Shown in pieces: positions 49,901 to 62,100 of a stretch of 64,000 nucleotides of DNA (the first letter of the stretch is position 1; each line of letters starts with the position of its first letter). The DNA is from Ceratopteris richardii. Its lineage: Eukaryota; Streptophyta; Polypodiopsida; Polypodiales; Pteridaceae. The DNA is taken from NCBI GenBank assembly GCA_020310875.1, contig CM035417.1, positions 87,692,440 through 87,756,439 on the forward strand. The letters run 5' to 3'. Position numbers and translations under genes: made by a program. The notes under the pieces are model-generated. The model was not told where the DNA came from and searched no databases. It worked only from the letters and a program-made list of their open reading frames with translations.

Positions 49901-52900
49901 TTTTGCATCCCCCAAATCCTTCATATCAAATGTCTAACTCAACTTCTTTTTGATAATGGACAAGTCATAAGAGGACTTCCCAACAATCCACATATCATCG
50001 ACATAAAGTATCAAGCATATCAAGCTGCCACCTAAGCATCTCTTTGTGTAGAGACAATGATCCTCATTGCTTCGAGAATAGCCTTGGATCATCACTACTT
50101 TTGATCAATGAGCGTGTTTCAGGATCCCATAAGCGATATCCAAATTGTCCTTCTCGACCATATCCAAGGAAAATGCATTTCTTTGACTTATGGTCCAACT
50201 TTTGTCTAAGATTCTTGGGTATATGAACATATGCTTCACACCCAAAAACTCAAAGATGATCATAATATGGTGGCTTCCCTATCCACAACTCTTGAGCCAC
50301 TTTCAAACCTTTGGCAATACTAGGTGAAAGGTTAATCACATGAACTATTGTCAATACTGCTTGTGCCCAAAAGCCTTGTGAGAGGTTTGCAGACTCTCTA
50401 TGAATCCCTCTAGAGTGACAGAAAAGGCTGAATTCATGTGAGGTATACTCACCCATGTTATCTGAACGTAAAGCCTTAAGCTTAGTTCCTTTTTTAGTCT
50501 CAACTCAAGCAAGCCATTTCTGAAAGTAGGGAATACCTCATCCTTCGATTTGATAGGATATACCCAAAATTTTCTCGTAGCATCATCTATGAAAGTGACA
50601 AAGTAAAGAGAACCACCTAAGGACCTAGTGGGCATAGGACCACACATCTATATGAACGAGATCTAAAGGCTGAATTGAAGCACCAATGTGCATTCTATGC
50701 ACATTTCTGGTTTGCTCTCCATATTGACAATGCTCACAAAGTGAAAAATCAGAGAAAGATAACATAGGAAAGTAGCCAAAATGAGAAAGATTTTCCATTC
50801 CACTACGAGATATATGGCCCAAACAACCATGCCAAATACAAGCCATAGGTTGTTCAATAATAGCTAACAATTGTTCTTTCTACAATACAGATAAAGGATA
50901 AAGTGAGCCAACTTTGCTTCCCTTTGCAATAACCATATTGCCCTTTGATATATGAAAGGATTGAGCATAGAAGACCAGCTTGTAACCAAGGTCATCAAGT
51001 TGACTAATTGACATCAAACTGCATGATAACTGAGGTACATGGCATACATTATGCATAGTAAATTTTGAACCATCAATGAACTGCACAACCACATCTCCAA
51101 TCCCCACAATATCACACTGGTAAGAGTCACCAACTCTCATGGTACCAAGAGACTTTGCTGCATAATTAGAGAACCATTCTCTGTGTGGTGTCATGTGGAA
51201 AGAAGCACCGGAATCTAGTAGCCATGTGTGGGAAAGAGAATCAGCCATAAGAGCCTCAGTTGGCATAGTACTATCAAGTGTCAACACATCAACATCATTA
51301 GAAATAGCATTAATTTCTTCAATCTTCACAGTCGAAGTAGATGGTGCAGGTAACTGTTTAACATGCCCATCAACATTTTGTCCTTTACCTTTTTAGCATT
51401 CTTTAATGCAGAATAGTCTTTCTTCATGTGTCCTTTCTTATAACAATAATGGCATTTGATATCTCTCTTCCTTGATTTACTTCTACTCTTATTCCATTGA
51501 CCATCCTTTTCCTTGTTCTTGCTCCTACCACGTTGTTGATTCGTTCCTTGGTAAGAATCATGAACATTATATGCATCTCCACTTTGAGTGCCAACCATAG
51601 ATTTTCTATGAATCTCCTCAATCAAGAGTGCTCCACATATGTCATCATAGATGAGTTCTCCACCAGTTGCACTATTGTGAATAGTTGTGCAAAACATATC
51701 CCATTATGATGATAGGGTGCGTAACAACAATACTGCTTTCATTTCATTATCCATATCCATTTTTTGAGCATGTAACTAGGAGAATATAGCATCAAACTCA
51801 TTTAGATGAGCAGCAACACCATGTGTGTCCATGCAAAGGTCGTATAATTTTCTCATCAGATACACTTTATTTGATGCCGTCTCTTTTTCGTATGTATTGC
51901 ATAACTTCTTCCAAAGTTCCTCTACACTTTCACAATATAATACCATAAAATAAACATTATCTACCATGTGCAAGCGAATGGTAGACCTTACCATTTCATC
52001 TAACTCATCCCAATCATCTTCATCCATGTCAATAGGCTTCTTTGAAGTCCCATTTATTGGCTTCCATTGCCTCCTTTGAATTAGGACATCTTTAATTTGA
52101 TTATTCCATAAAGCAAATTTTGTGCCATCAAATTTTGGGATCTCAAAATGGTCTTTGCCCTGCTAGTTGTAGCTCCTCCTTGGAACACTGGCACTAGAAC
52201 TTGATCCACCAAATGTGCTTGAGACCTCTAATGCCATGATGGTAGAGAACCTAATAGAATGATAATGGAGCTAGAAGATTCCAAACACCAACGAATAAGT
52301 GTATCAAGGAGTAGGTGGACCATTATATAGTTGACAAACCCAAAAAAATGGAAAGATTTTACTAGAGTATCCTTTGCAAAATGAGTGTATGGCTAGTGTC
52401 AAAATATCATAAAACTACAAGTATTGACATGTTTACTTGCATAGTGAACCACTCCACTGCATATAACCAGTTACCTAATAGAAACCAACTAGGCTTATCG
52501 AGCACCTATGAACAACTATGATACATCTCCTATGGCGAGGCTAGGTAAGTCCTCCACCTGCATCGCCAAAGAGACCCTGACATTTCGGTGTCTCCTAGTT
52601 AAGAAAACCCTACCACGACCCTCTTTATTAAACATAAAAGGCTTTATGCAAAAACGTAACTGCTATATCAATGACCACATGGACGTACATAAGCAGTATC
52701 CACAGAAGCAATAAAATGATACTAAAAGGCTGAATTGCATAGCCCAAAAACTAGCCAACACCTGCAAGTGTCTATCAACTCTGATGTTTTAGGCTCAAAA
52801 AACCTGCATAAATTTGTAGCGACTGCTCCCACCAAAACTCAAAACCTTTTGAGAAACCTGTAGTTTCATGAGAGTGGCTAAAAACATAGCCATAAAGGTT

Positions 52901-53137
52901 GATATTTATTGTCAGAGAAGTACAACGAACACTCTTCTTGATTTTCTTAAACCTATGTGAAGAGAACTATGTGCAAAAGTACTGCAAAATGGCTCCAAAA
53001 ACACTACAAAAATGCTTCAAAAATAGGCTTTGAAAGAAAAGAATGAAGCTTTGAGGGACCAAAACATGTTCAAGGTAATGTTAACCTTAGTCTTTCCCCT
53101 TCTTTAAACACCACAAGAGTGTATCTTAGTGGCAAGA

Positions 53138-53203
53138 GATTTCCACGATTAAGGGAGCTCTGTAGGGAATAGTACTAGGATGGGTGACCTCCCAGGAAAT
53201 ACC
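53138..53203 (+). repeat. 5S rRNA-like segment in the leader of Copia E
   Basis: The plus strand aligns without gaps, from memory, with the 3' half of plant 5S rRNA, beginning near the A box. A block of 23 bases (53170-53192, containing ACTAGGATGGGTGACC) is identical and covers the intermediate element and C box of the internal promoter. The A-box part (TTAAGGGAGCTC for TTAAGCGTGCTT) is diverged. The 5' half of 5S is not recognisable, so this is not a functional rRNA gene. It is antisense to Copia E, about 200 bp from its 5' LTR. Confidence 0.7.
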
Positions 53204-53414
53204 GAGAACCTCCATCTTCCTTGATCATAGAGGTCCTCCCTCGCGCGCAAACAATGGTGACTTCACTCACTCAAATGAGAAGGTATGCCAAAGTCTATGC
53301 CTTGGTTGCTGCCTCAGTCATAAGCCTTGGAGAAAGCCTTGGGTGGGTGGGTGGGTGCTCGCTTCGCTCACACAAAAGGAACAAATCTTTTGTGTCAAAA
53401 TGCTCTAATACCAG

Positions 53415-53711
53415 TGAAGTATTTCGATGGCAATGCATCACAATGTGCTCTCCTTCTTGAGAGTTCCATGAAAATATCTTCGGAGTAGAAAACTGAGCTC
53501 CTAGGGCTACACATAGTACTCTAAAAAAAGGATGCAAAATACGCAAAAAATAGAGTACACAAGGAGCACGAACACAGACTTCTTAGGTGTTACAAATGCG
53601 GTCAAACTTACAGTCTGTGGCTGACCATGCCACTATATGTTTTATTAAAGAACATATACAAAGAAGTGTCTGATGGCCATTTGGCCTTTCACATCGACAC
53701 TAGAGGCAACA
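53415..53711 (-). repeat. 5' LTR of Copia E (right)
   Basis: 297 bp partner of 45382-45678. On the minus strand it is followed at once by the primer site CTGGTATTAGAGCA. Confidence 0.85.
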
Positions 53712-55498
53712 CATGCTTCGCATTAAGACAAATGTGTAGCATGTCATCAAAATACTCAACAATGATCAAAAGTATATCAGTTGCATGCTTAACATATAAG
53801 ATGCTCTTACTTGAACTATTCTCAAAACCATGTGCAAGCAAGAAGGCATGTATCTTTTCATACCAAGCACATGGTGCTTGCTTCAAACCAAATAGGGATT
53901 TTTTCAACTTAATCACTTTGTTTTCATGCCCTTTTTGCACAAAACCTTGGGGTTGAAACATATACACTTCTTCATGTAATTCACGATTCACAAATTCAAT
54001 TTTAATGTCCAATAGATGTACATTCCAACCATGATGAGCTGCAAGTGCAGAGATGCTATGAACGAAGTTCATTTGACAAGTGGGTGAAAAGATCTCATCA
54101 AAATCAATGCCTATCTCTTGAACATGAACCTTTGCAACAAGCCTATCCTTATATCTATCAACTATTCCATCAGGTTTATGTTTCAGCTTGTATACCCATT
54201 TAATGCAATGGCCTTTTTTCCTAGAAGAAAATCACATAAAGAATAGGTACCATTCTTCATAATAGCATCATATTCTGATTGCATAACAGCCATCCAATTT
54301 TTTGATATTTTTTGTGCTTCATCAATAGAAACATGCTCATTCTCATCATAAATACTAGAGTAAACCATTGTATAGGAATCTAATGCAAAGGAAGCACTAC
54401 GAGAACCTAAATGACTATAATATGATAAAGATGCATCTAATTTGCTATCTCGTAAAGTTTGCACCAAACATTTAGGCATAGTTTTTGCCTCCACAATATT
54501 AGGCTTCTCATCAACAAGTGCATCATGTAAATTTGCATCAATAATAGAATGATTTGCATCATAATTTGCAGCATATAAAGGCTGAATAATTGCATCATTT
54601 GGAAGATCACCTGACAATCCACCTCGTAAAAGAGGCAGCAAGGTGTAATACACATTTCTAGAGCTAATTGAAGTCTCCTTGATACATGAAATTAATGGTT
54701 GAATTGCTTCTTCCACAAAAACAACATCATGGCTAACCAAAATGTGTTTAGTCTATGGATGATATTGGCAATAACCTTTGCTTTTAGAACTCTACCTAAC
54801 AAAAATACATTTCACTACTTTACCATCCAATTTCATACATTGTTGTTCATGAACTAATGCATATGCTAAACAACCAAACTCACACAAATGAGCAATAGAT
54901 GGCTTGTGTCCATGCCAAGCCTCATATGCAGTGATATATTGCAGTGCTTTGGTGGGGCACATGTTAAGTACATATGTTGCACACATAATGGCTTCAAGCC
55001 AAAAGCTATGTGGTAAAGCTTGACTTTTGACCATACAACTCATCATCTCCATGGGAGAACTCTTCTTTATTTCAACAACTTCATTTTGATGAGGTGTGTA
55101 TGGCACTGACGACTAATGTTGTATCCCACCTTCAATCCAAAATGCATTAAAATCAGAATACATGTACTCCCCCTCCCCCTGATCAAAATGAAGGGTGCCC
55201 AATTCACATGTTGAAATAATTTCAACCATAAACAAAAACTCTTGGAAGCACATAAAGACTTCATACATTGCCTTCAATGGATCATCCATGCATGCTTGAA
55301 GAAATCATCAATAAAATTCACAAAGTAAAGCTAGTTCCCAAAAGAGTTTTTCTGCACAGGACCACATACATCGGTATGAATAAGCTACAGTTTATGAATG
55401 GCTCAAAGTGAACCATTCTTTGAAGAGGAAAACTGCATTTTTCCCAATATACAACCAGGGAGCATCCAAAAATGTGAATGAACTACCATTAGTAGTAG

Positions 55499-55790
55499 CA
55501 CTACAAGGAATACGGGCGTGTAGCGACGGTTAACGCGACAGAATTTCGTCGCTATAAAATTGCAACTCGCGTCGGAATTACCGTCAAGCGCGGACCGTCG
55601 AATATACGTCGCAAGAAACGACGGTATTTGCGACGCTTCCGTTTAGCGTCGCTTAAATGACGCTTTTCAAATGCGTCGCTTAAGCGACGGTCGTCGCATA
55701 AGCGACGGTCGTCGCATAAGCGACGCTAAGCAAATGTCGCTTATACGACGACGCGTTGCATCGCTTATACGACGATCTTTGACGGCCAAA
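55499..55790 (+). repeat. CACTA terminal and subterminal repeats
   Basis: About 290 bp packed with GCGACG and its complement CGTCGC, often as AAGCGACG/CGTCGCTT. An 18 bp unit repeats head to tail at 55681-55698 and 55699-55716. In En/Spm, short subterminal repeats like these bind the TnpA protein and are methylated; that role is inferred here from position and family. GC and CpG content is far above the surrounding DNA. Confidence 0.85.
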
Positions 55791-56072
55791 AATTAAAACG
55801 TTGGAGGCTCTGCAATCGGCATTTTCACGCATCCGATCGAAGAGCTCTCCAACGTTCGCAATTGCGCTGCGCTTACGAGCTGAAGCAAGTATATGCAGAA
55901 TTGTTGTTTTGCTTAAGCTCTCTGTTATTGTCTCCCTCTGTCTTTGTTTCTCTCTTTCTACATCTTTCTCTCTTTGAATTTTCTCTCTCTCTCTAGATCT
56001 CTCTCTCTAGATCTCACTCTCTCTCTCTCTAGATCTCACTCTCTCTCTCTCTAGATCTCTCTCTCTCTCTCT

Positions 56073-56117
<45 letters not shown>

Positions 56118-56164
56118 CTCTCTCGTTATTGCAGGTTATTCAAGAAGCTAACCAAGCAAAAACT
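55791..56164 (+). other. Leader region with CT-rich microsatellite
   Basis: Between the subterminal repeats and the proposed first ATG. It holds a long (CT)n run with interspersed AGATCT (about 55970-56115), common in plant 5' UTRs, then TTGCAG at 56129-56134, which might be a 3' splice site for a leader intron. No clear TATA box. Confidence 0.5.
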
Positions 56165-57651
56165 ATGGGTCACAATTGTAAGTACAATTTCTATTATTTG
56201 TAGATCATTTGAATTGTGTTATTTTCATTACATACCATACTCACACTTATTGATATGCACTCATACACTTATACATGATGAAGAAGCACACACACATACA
56301 TATACCTACATATACACATATACATGCACATACACACACATACACATAGAGTTATACATATACACACACATACACAAGAACATGCACATATTGATACATA
56401 CATATACACTTATACATGCACATGCATATACATACATATACGCACACATACACATGCACATATACACATATACATGCACATACACACACATACACATAGA
56501 GTTATACATATACATGCATATACATATACATGCATATACATATACACACATACACATGCACATGCACATACTCATACACACATATACACTTATACATGCA
56601 CATGCACATACATACATATACACACACATACACATGCACATACATACATATACACACACATACATATACACTTAGGTACACACATATGAATGAATTATAT
56701 AATTAAAGTATTAAAACACATGCTTAATATAAACAATAATAACAATCAATAGAACAAAACTCTTCATTACTTAATACCATACACACAATTCAAAACATGA
56801 CTGAAATGAAAAATATATAGAAATATATATATATATATATCAATGTAAATACATATAATCCAATGTCATAATCAACTAAAATCCTAATCATCATCATCAT
56901 GATCATCATCATCATCAGCAATATCATGATCATCCTGATCTTCCTCATCCTCATCCTCATGATCACCCTGTGACGATCGAGATCGTCCCTCCTGTGTCTG
57001 TCTCTCCACCTCATCCATATTTGTCTCCCCATAATACTCCTGTATTACATATAACAAACATAAATCAATAAAATAATTAAAACATTCATAACAACAAAAT
57101 AATTATATAAAATTTAAAAATACTCACAAAGGCATCAGGATGATCTTGTATATACTCGCTCAAACGCCGATATCCAAAATGTGTAGCATACTCGATCTCG
57201 TGTTTCGTAGGATATCGGCCATAATCCTTTCGCTGCAATGAAACAAACAAAAAACATTAGTTGCTTGCATTTTAACTAAAATAAAAAATATACTCACAAT
57301 AACACATATACTTACAAACGTAGCTACAAAACCATTATGGCCCATTTGGCCTAAGTGCGATGTGTGGCCCGACTCCACTCTCTTCTTTGCAGCAGCCTGT
57401 TTATTCAAGAAAAAAAATACATAAATTAAATTAAAAAATTACTACAATATCTAAAAATTATAAATATAAACTATTAATTTGTGTACCTTCTGCTGAGGAA
57501 ATGACTCCTGAAGACGTAGCTGTCTACGAAAAAACTGCCACGACTCAGGTGGTATGTTAGCTCGCCTCTTATTTTTTTCGACCATACAATATCTCCTGTT
57601 AATTTAATCTCAAACAGAAAAAAAAGTCAGAATACATACACATATATACAC

Positions 57652-57683
<32 letters not shown>

Positions 57684-59194
57684 CCACATACACATATACA
57701 TGCAAACATATACGCATGCATATATGTATATATATACACATATACATACATATAACATAAACACACATATACATATCCACATATATATACGTACACACAC
57801 ATGCATGCATATACACTCATTCATACAAAATACATGCATTTATCCCACAATAATATGTGTTGTGTATATGTGAATATGTGTGTATGTATAAATGTGTATA
57901 TGTGAATATGTGTGTATGTGTAAATATGTATATGTGAATTTTTTATTTATGTAGATAATCAAATTATTAATATCAAATACCATTATTTGTAGATTCTGAT
58001 CAATCAGATGGAACTCCACCACCGTCTCCTCATCGTGCAACGACTTTATACTGTAAGTTTATGAAATATTTAATTTTAACTATATTTGATGGATATATAA
58101 CTTATATATTTTTTTATGTTTCTTATGATGTGCAGATTCTGATCAATCAGAGGGTACTCCACCACCTCCTACCCATGCAACGACTTCACATGTGTCCTCC
58201 GATAGGAATTATGATGAATTTTACTATCAAGAGCATATTATATGTTGGTGTAACTCTTGTTATGGCACGTATCGAAGACCACGATTGGAATGTATTCAAC
58301 ATGAGGCAGAGTATGGTACTTTTGAGCATGCACCATCACCTAGTCAACGTGATAATGCTTGGGTATGTATTTTCTATATATATTAATATCATTTTTTTAT
58401 TTAAAAACCATGTATAAAATCAAATTATTATTGATATACAGGAATACTTGCTCGATGATGATGATGATGATGATTTTTCTCATAATGTTAATATACCTCG
58501 TACACGTCATGGACTTGCTGTTCATCAATTACAAGCAGAGGTTTCTAGAAATCCTCTACCTCCTGGTTTAGAGAATGAAACGGCTGGAGATTATCCATTG
58601 CCAGCTCGTGATCGTTCTTTAGTACAAACATATGATAGAAGAAGATATGGAGGATGGAATAGAGGACCACTTCCTTTAGATGGAGAGGTTTTCAACTTTT
58701 GGGGTAATCGTTATATGATTGCTCCATCCACTATTACTAATGCTGGTCGTGGTCTCTTTATTGTAGAGGATTTGTATGTGCCTCCGAACTCTGAAGTCAC
58801 TCTTATGTCATTTTGTGGTCCTATATATGGATGGGGAGATTGGCATCGACTTTCACGTCATGTTCAAAGCATGAGTACTTATGGAATATGCTTGAACGCA
58901 GCATCTCTTACTAGTAGAAGGATTTTACATGCAGAAAATGAAAGATTATATATTGATGGAAGACCTTACACACATGGAAATATAGCAGGTTTAATAAATA
59001 GTAGTCAAGGGTTACATAATAGTTCAAGGACTAATTGCACATTTGAGGAGCGTGAAAACAGTCATGAATCACCATACATGAGTAGAGATGTATCACGATA
59101 CATAGTTGTCAATGCTATTACTACATTACATGCTGGTGATGAACTATTAGTGAATTATGGATGGCGTAGACCTCCAAGAGCACCTTTTAGCTAG
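56165..59194 (+). CDS. CACTA-encoded SET-domain protein (alternative terminal exon)
   Basis: Inferred four-exon gene: 56165-56177, 57993-58052, 58136-58362 and 58442-59194, all GT-AG with matching phases (1, 1, 0), giving 350 residues. Residues 1-100 come from small exons and include a cysteine cluster C61-x-C63-x2-C66 ... C77 like the one near the N-terminus of TNP2-type transposases. Exon 4 opens with an Asp run, then a SET domain at about residues 192-342: GRGLF (202-206), SFCGPIYG, GNIAGLINSS (279-288), NCTF (298-301) and GDELLVNYGW (332-341). SET enzymes methylate protein lysines, mainly on histones, using S-adenosylmethionine. The usual NHS reads NSS here and ELxxDY reads ELLVNY, but the catalytic Tyr (339) and the Asn (284) remain. 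TAG at 59192 is followed by AATAAA (59199-59204). Exon 1 is the least certain part; exon 4 alone clearly encodes the SET fold. Confidence 0.75.
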
Positions 59195-62100
59195 AGAGAA
59201 TAAAAATTTTCTATCCATATTTAATAAGTTATATACTTAATTTTATATTTGAAGTTTAATTTTTATTCATTTATGAAATACTAATGAGTTTTATTTATAT
59301 GTGTAGATTCCAACGTATGATGTTGATGATATTCGTCCACAACATTCACAATTACCAATAAGACCTCATTTATCAGAAGCTTCCATGAGGAGGCTACGCA
59401 AAACTAAGCATGTGCAATATGCAAAGTTGAAAGATCTATATTCAAAAGATGATAAAGTACAAGATTTGTGTGACAATGATGAAGATGATGGCATGGCAGA
59501 TTTTATTGAGGATTGGTATCAAAATGACAGTGAGAGCATGGATATTTCTAAAAATGAGAAATATCTTCGAGAGGAATGTCTAAAGCATGTATATGAAGGA
59601 AGTCATTTGACACGACTAAATGCGAGCTTACTTATTCTCAACCTTCAAAATCGTTTTGGATGGAGTAATGTATCTGTTTCGACACTATTAAGGTATAAAT
59701 TTCAATTTTCTATCTATTTATATATATATATATATGCATAAATATATACATATATAAATACATGTAGGTTTTTATTCTTACTTTAGATAAGGTTATAAGA
59801 ACAAGAACTTGAATTGAATGGAAACTTTTTGTCCGCGCATCTTTTAAAACTATTAATGCATCTTTCCAAATATTCGCAATGGTGACCTGGATGAGTCGCA
59901 TGCATAGAGGTTACTCAAGAGACAGCAATCTGATTATAACCTCTGTGCATGCGATTCATCCAGGTCACCATTATATGAACATATGTGTGAATTGACAGGA
60001 TACGATTGTTTTGCATAAATATTTTGAAAGATGCATTAATAGTTTTAAAAGATGCGCGGACAAAAAGTATCTATTCAATTCAAGTTCTTGTTCTTACCTT
60101 ATCTAAAGTAAGAATAAAAACCTACATGTATATATGTATGTATATTTATTTACCTTTTTTAATATATCTTTTTTTGATAAACTTACAGGTTATTATCTGA
60201 AAAGTTTTTACCAAGTCAAAATATTCTTCCTACCTCACATGATGAAATGAAGAAGATAATCAACAATCTTGGTATAGATTATCAATGTATACATGCATGT
60301 CCTAACGATTGTATTTTATATAGAGGTGAATATGCAGAATCTTTGACATGTCCCAAATGTCAATCTCCTCGATATAAGGGTGAAGAAGGTAAAATCCCGA
60401 ATAAGGTATTGAGACATTTTCCATTGGCTCCACGGATTAGACATATGTTTCAAAGCCCCGAATTATCAAAGCTTTTGACTTGGGGACATGATCACAAAAG
60501 TACTGATGGAATAATCAGAATTCCTCATGATAGTGTTGCTTTTCAGCATATTGATTCTACATGGCCTGAATTTGCACAAAATCCACAGAATCTAAAGTTA
60601 GGAGTTGCATTAGATGGGGTTAATCCATTCTCCATGAAATCCAGTAAATGGTCAACATGGCCAGTGGTAGTCATAAACTACAATCTTCCGCCATATCTTA
60701 GCATTAAAAAGGAACATTTAATGCTTTCACTTTTAATCCCAGGCAAAAGACAAGTTAAAGATATGAATGTATATCTTGCTCCTCTCATTGACGATCTTCA
60801 AGAGTTATGGAGAGGTATTAATGTCATTGATATATCGAAAAGCATCAATGAAAGACATATTACGATTCGTGGTATTGTGGCTTGGACTATTCACGATTTT
60901 CCTGGATATGGCGTTTGTTCAGGTATTGATGTAATTTTTTTATTCAATATGCATGTAAATAAATATGATTTAATCTAATTATATTTTTATCCTTTTCCAT
61001 GATGCAGGAATATCTACTAAGGGTTATAAAGCTTGTCCATATTGTGGTGATTGGTTGAGATCAATCTATAGTAAGAATCTCAACAAAAATATTTATCTTC
61101 GACATCGACGATTCTTGCCTGATGATCATCCATTAAGATCTAAAAGAGAAGCGATACATTTTAATGGAAAGCTTGAAACAGGCCAATATCCAAAACCTAT
61201 GACGCCTATGGATTGGTATAAAAAATGGACAGATGGACCTCTGATAGATCCAGAAGCAGAAATCTTCAGTGATGATTCAGATAATGAGTATGTGAACAGA
61301 GGTAAAGGGAAATTGGCACTCGCAGACAACATATCAATATGGTATTCTTTGGAGTATTGGAAAGAGTTAAAAGTATGTCATCTTCTTGATCCTATGCATA
61401 TATTCAAAAATATTGGTTATTCACTATGGCAGCATCTTCTTGGACTAAAAGATACCACAACATCAAGGAATGATTTGAAAGATCAAAAATCCAAACCAAA
61501 GTTATGGCCAGTTTTTGATAGACATCGACAAGAAACGACTTATGCATCTGCTCCTTGGGTACTTACAACAAAAGAGATACAGACTATCAACAATAGAATT
61601 CAATTGATCAAGACTCCGACAGGATATGGAGCATCGTTTCAAAACATGTTTACTATGGATGATAAGAGCTTATCTGGATTAAAGACCCATGACTGGCATA
61701 ACTTTTTGAAACATATTTTACCTTTGGTTATCGATGGATGTACAACGAAAGGAGTACGAGATGTGATCTATCGTCTTGGATCACTTATAAGGTAATTATG
61801 ATACTTTTATATTTAATATGTATGAATATTGGATATCTTTTATTTTTTAATTAACTTCTTTACAATTGTTTTTATGATTTGTATAGGTGGATTACATCCA
61901 AAGAGATCGATAAAAATTCGATCCCACAAAAAAAACGTGAATGCAAAGAGCTACTATGTTTGATGGAAAAAGAACTTCCTACTTCATATTTTGATATTCA
62001 AGTTCATTTACTAGTCCATCTTGTAGATGAGATAGAGATTGCCGGTGTTGTCAACACTCCATGGATGTTTTGGGTCGAGCGATTTATGGGAATACTAAAA

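Larger units (their letters stand above)
45382..53711 (-). mobile_element. Copia E (Tork-like), minus strand, nested in B2
   Basis: Both LTRs are 297 bp; they differ by roughly 13 percent, so this is an old insertion. The flanks TATGT and CATGC could be a decayed 5 bp duplication. Read on the minus strand: primer site TGGTATTAGAGCA (53401-53413), a leader of more than 1 kb, gag (about 52240 down to 51700), CCHC knuckle CHYCYKKGHMKKDY near 51430-51470, protease WLLDSGASFHMT near 51220, GAG-pre-integrase with its H-H-C-C-like pattern (50625-50870), integrase core (about 50640-50250), part of RT with LYVDDM near 50010, then the rest of RT and RNase H (46700-46040) and a purine tract near 45680. 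The 46682-49900 composite interrupts it. Several breaks. Confidence 0.85.
44087..55498 (-). mobile_element. Copia B2 (family B), minus strand, hosting E and CACTA
   Basis: A minus-strand fossil of the same family as B1. Its 3' LTR lies at 44087-44314, a purine tract next to it, RNase H at about 44340-45060 and part of RT at about 45110-45380. Element E interrupts at 45382-53711. B2 resumes at 53712 with the rest of RT (about 53712-54200; LDIKIEFVNRELHEEV), a linker (54183-54740), an integrase end (about 54790-55400) and the protease region, where the CACTA transposon enters at 55499. The remainder should lie beyond the right edge. Older than E; several breaks. Confidence 0.85.

Noticed and set aside
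45382-53711. Hammerhead ribozyme (retrozyme) in the short LTRs
   Set aside because: I found no CTGATGA ... GAAA core in the 297 bp or 140 bp LTRs.
55681-55730. Short regular repeats resembling a CRISPR array
   Set aside because: There are only two full units and no spacers, in a plant CACTA terminus; they are subterminal transposon repeats.
56214-56689. Long open frames on both strands through CA/TA-rich DNA
   Set aside because: They are translations of an imperfect CACATA microsatellite, open in several frames at once, and lie in an intron.
57599-57839. Methionine/cysteine/valine/tyrosine-rich minus-strand frames
   Set aside because: Simple-repeat artefacts, open in three frames.
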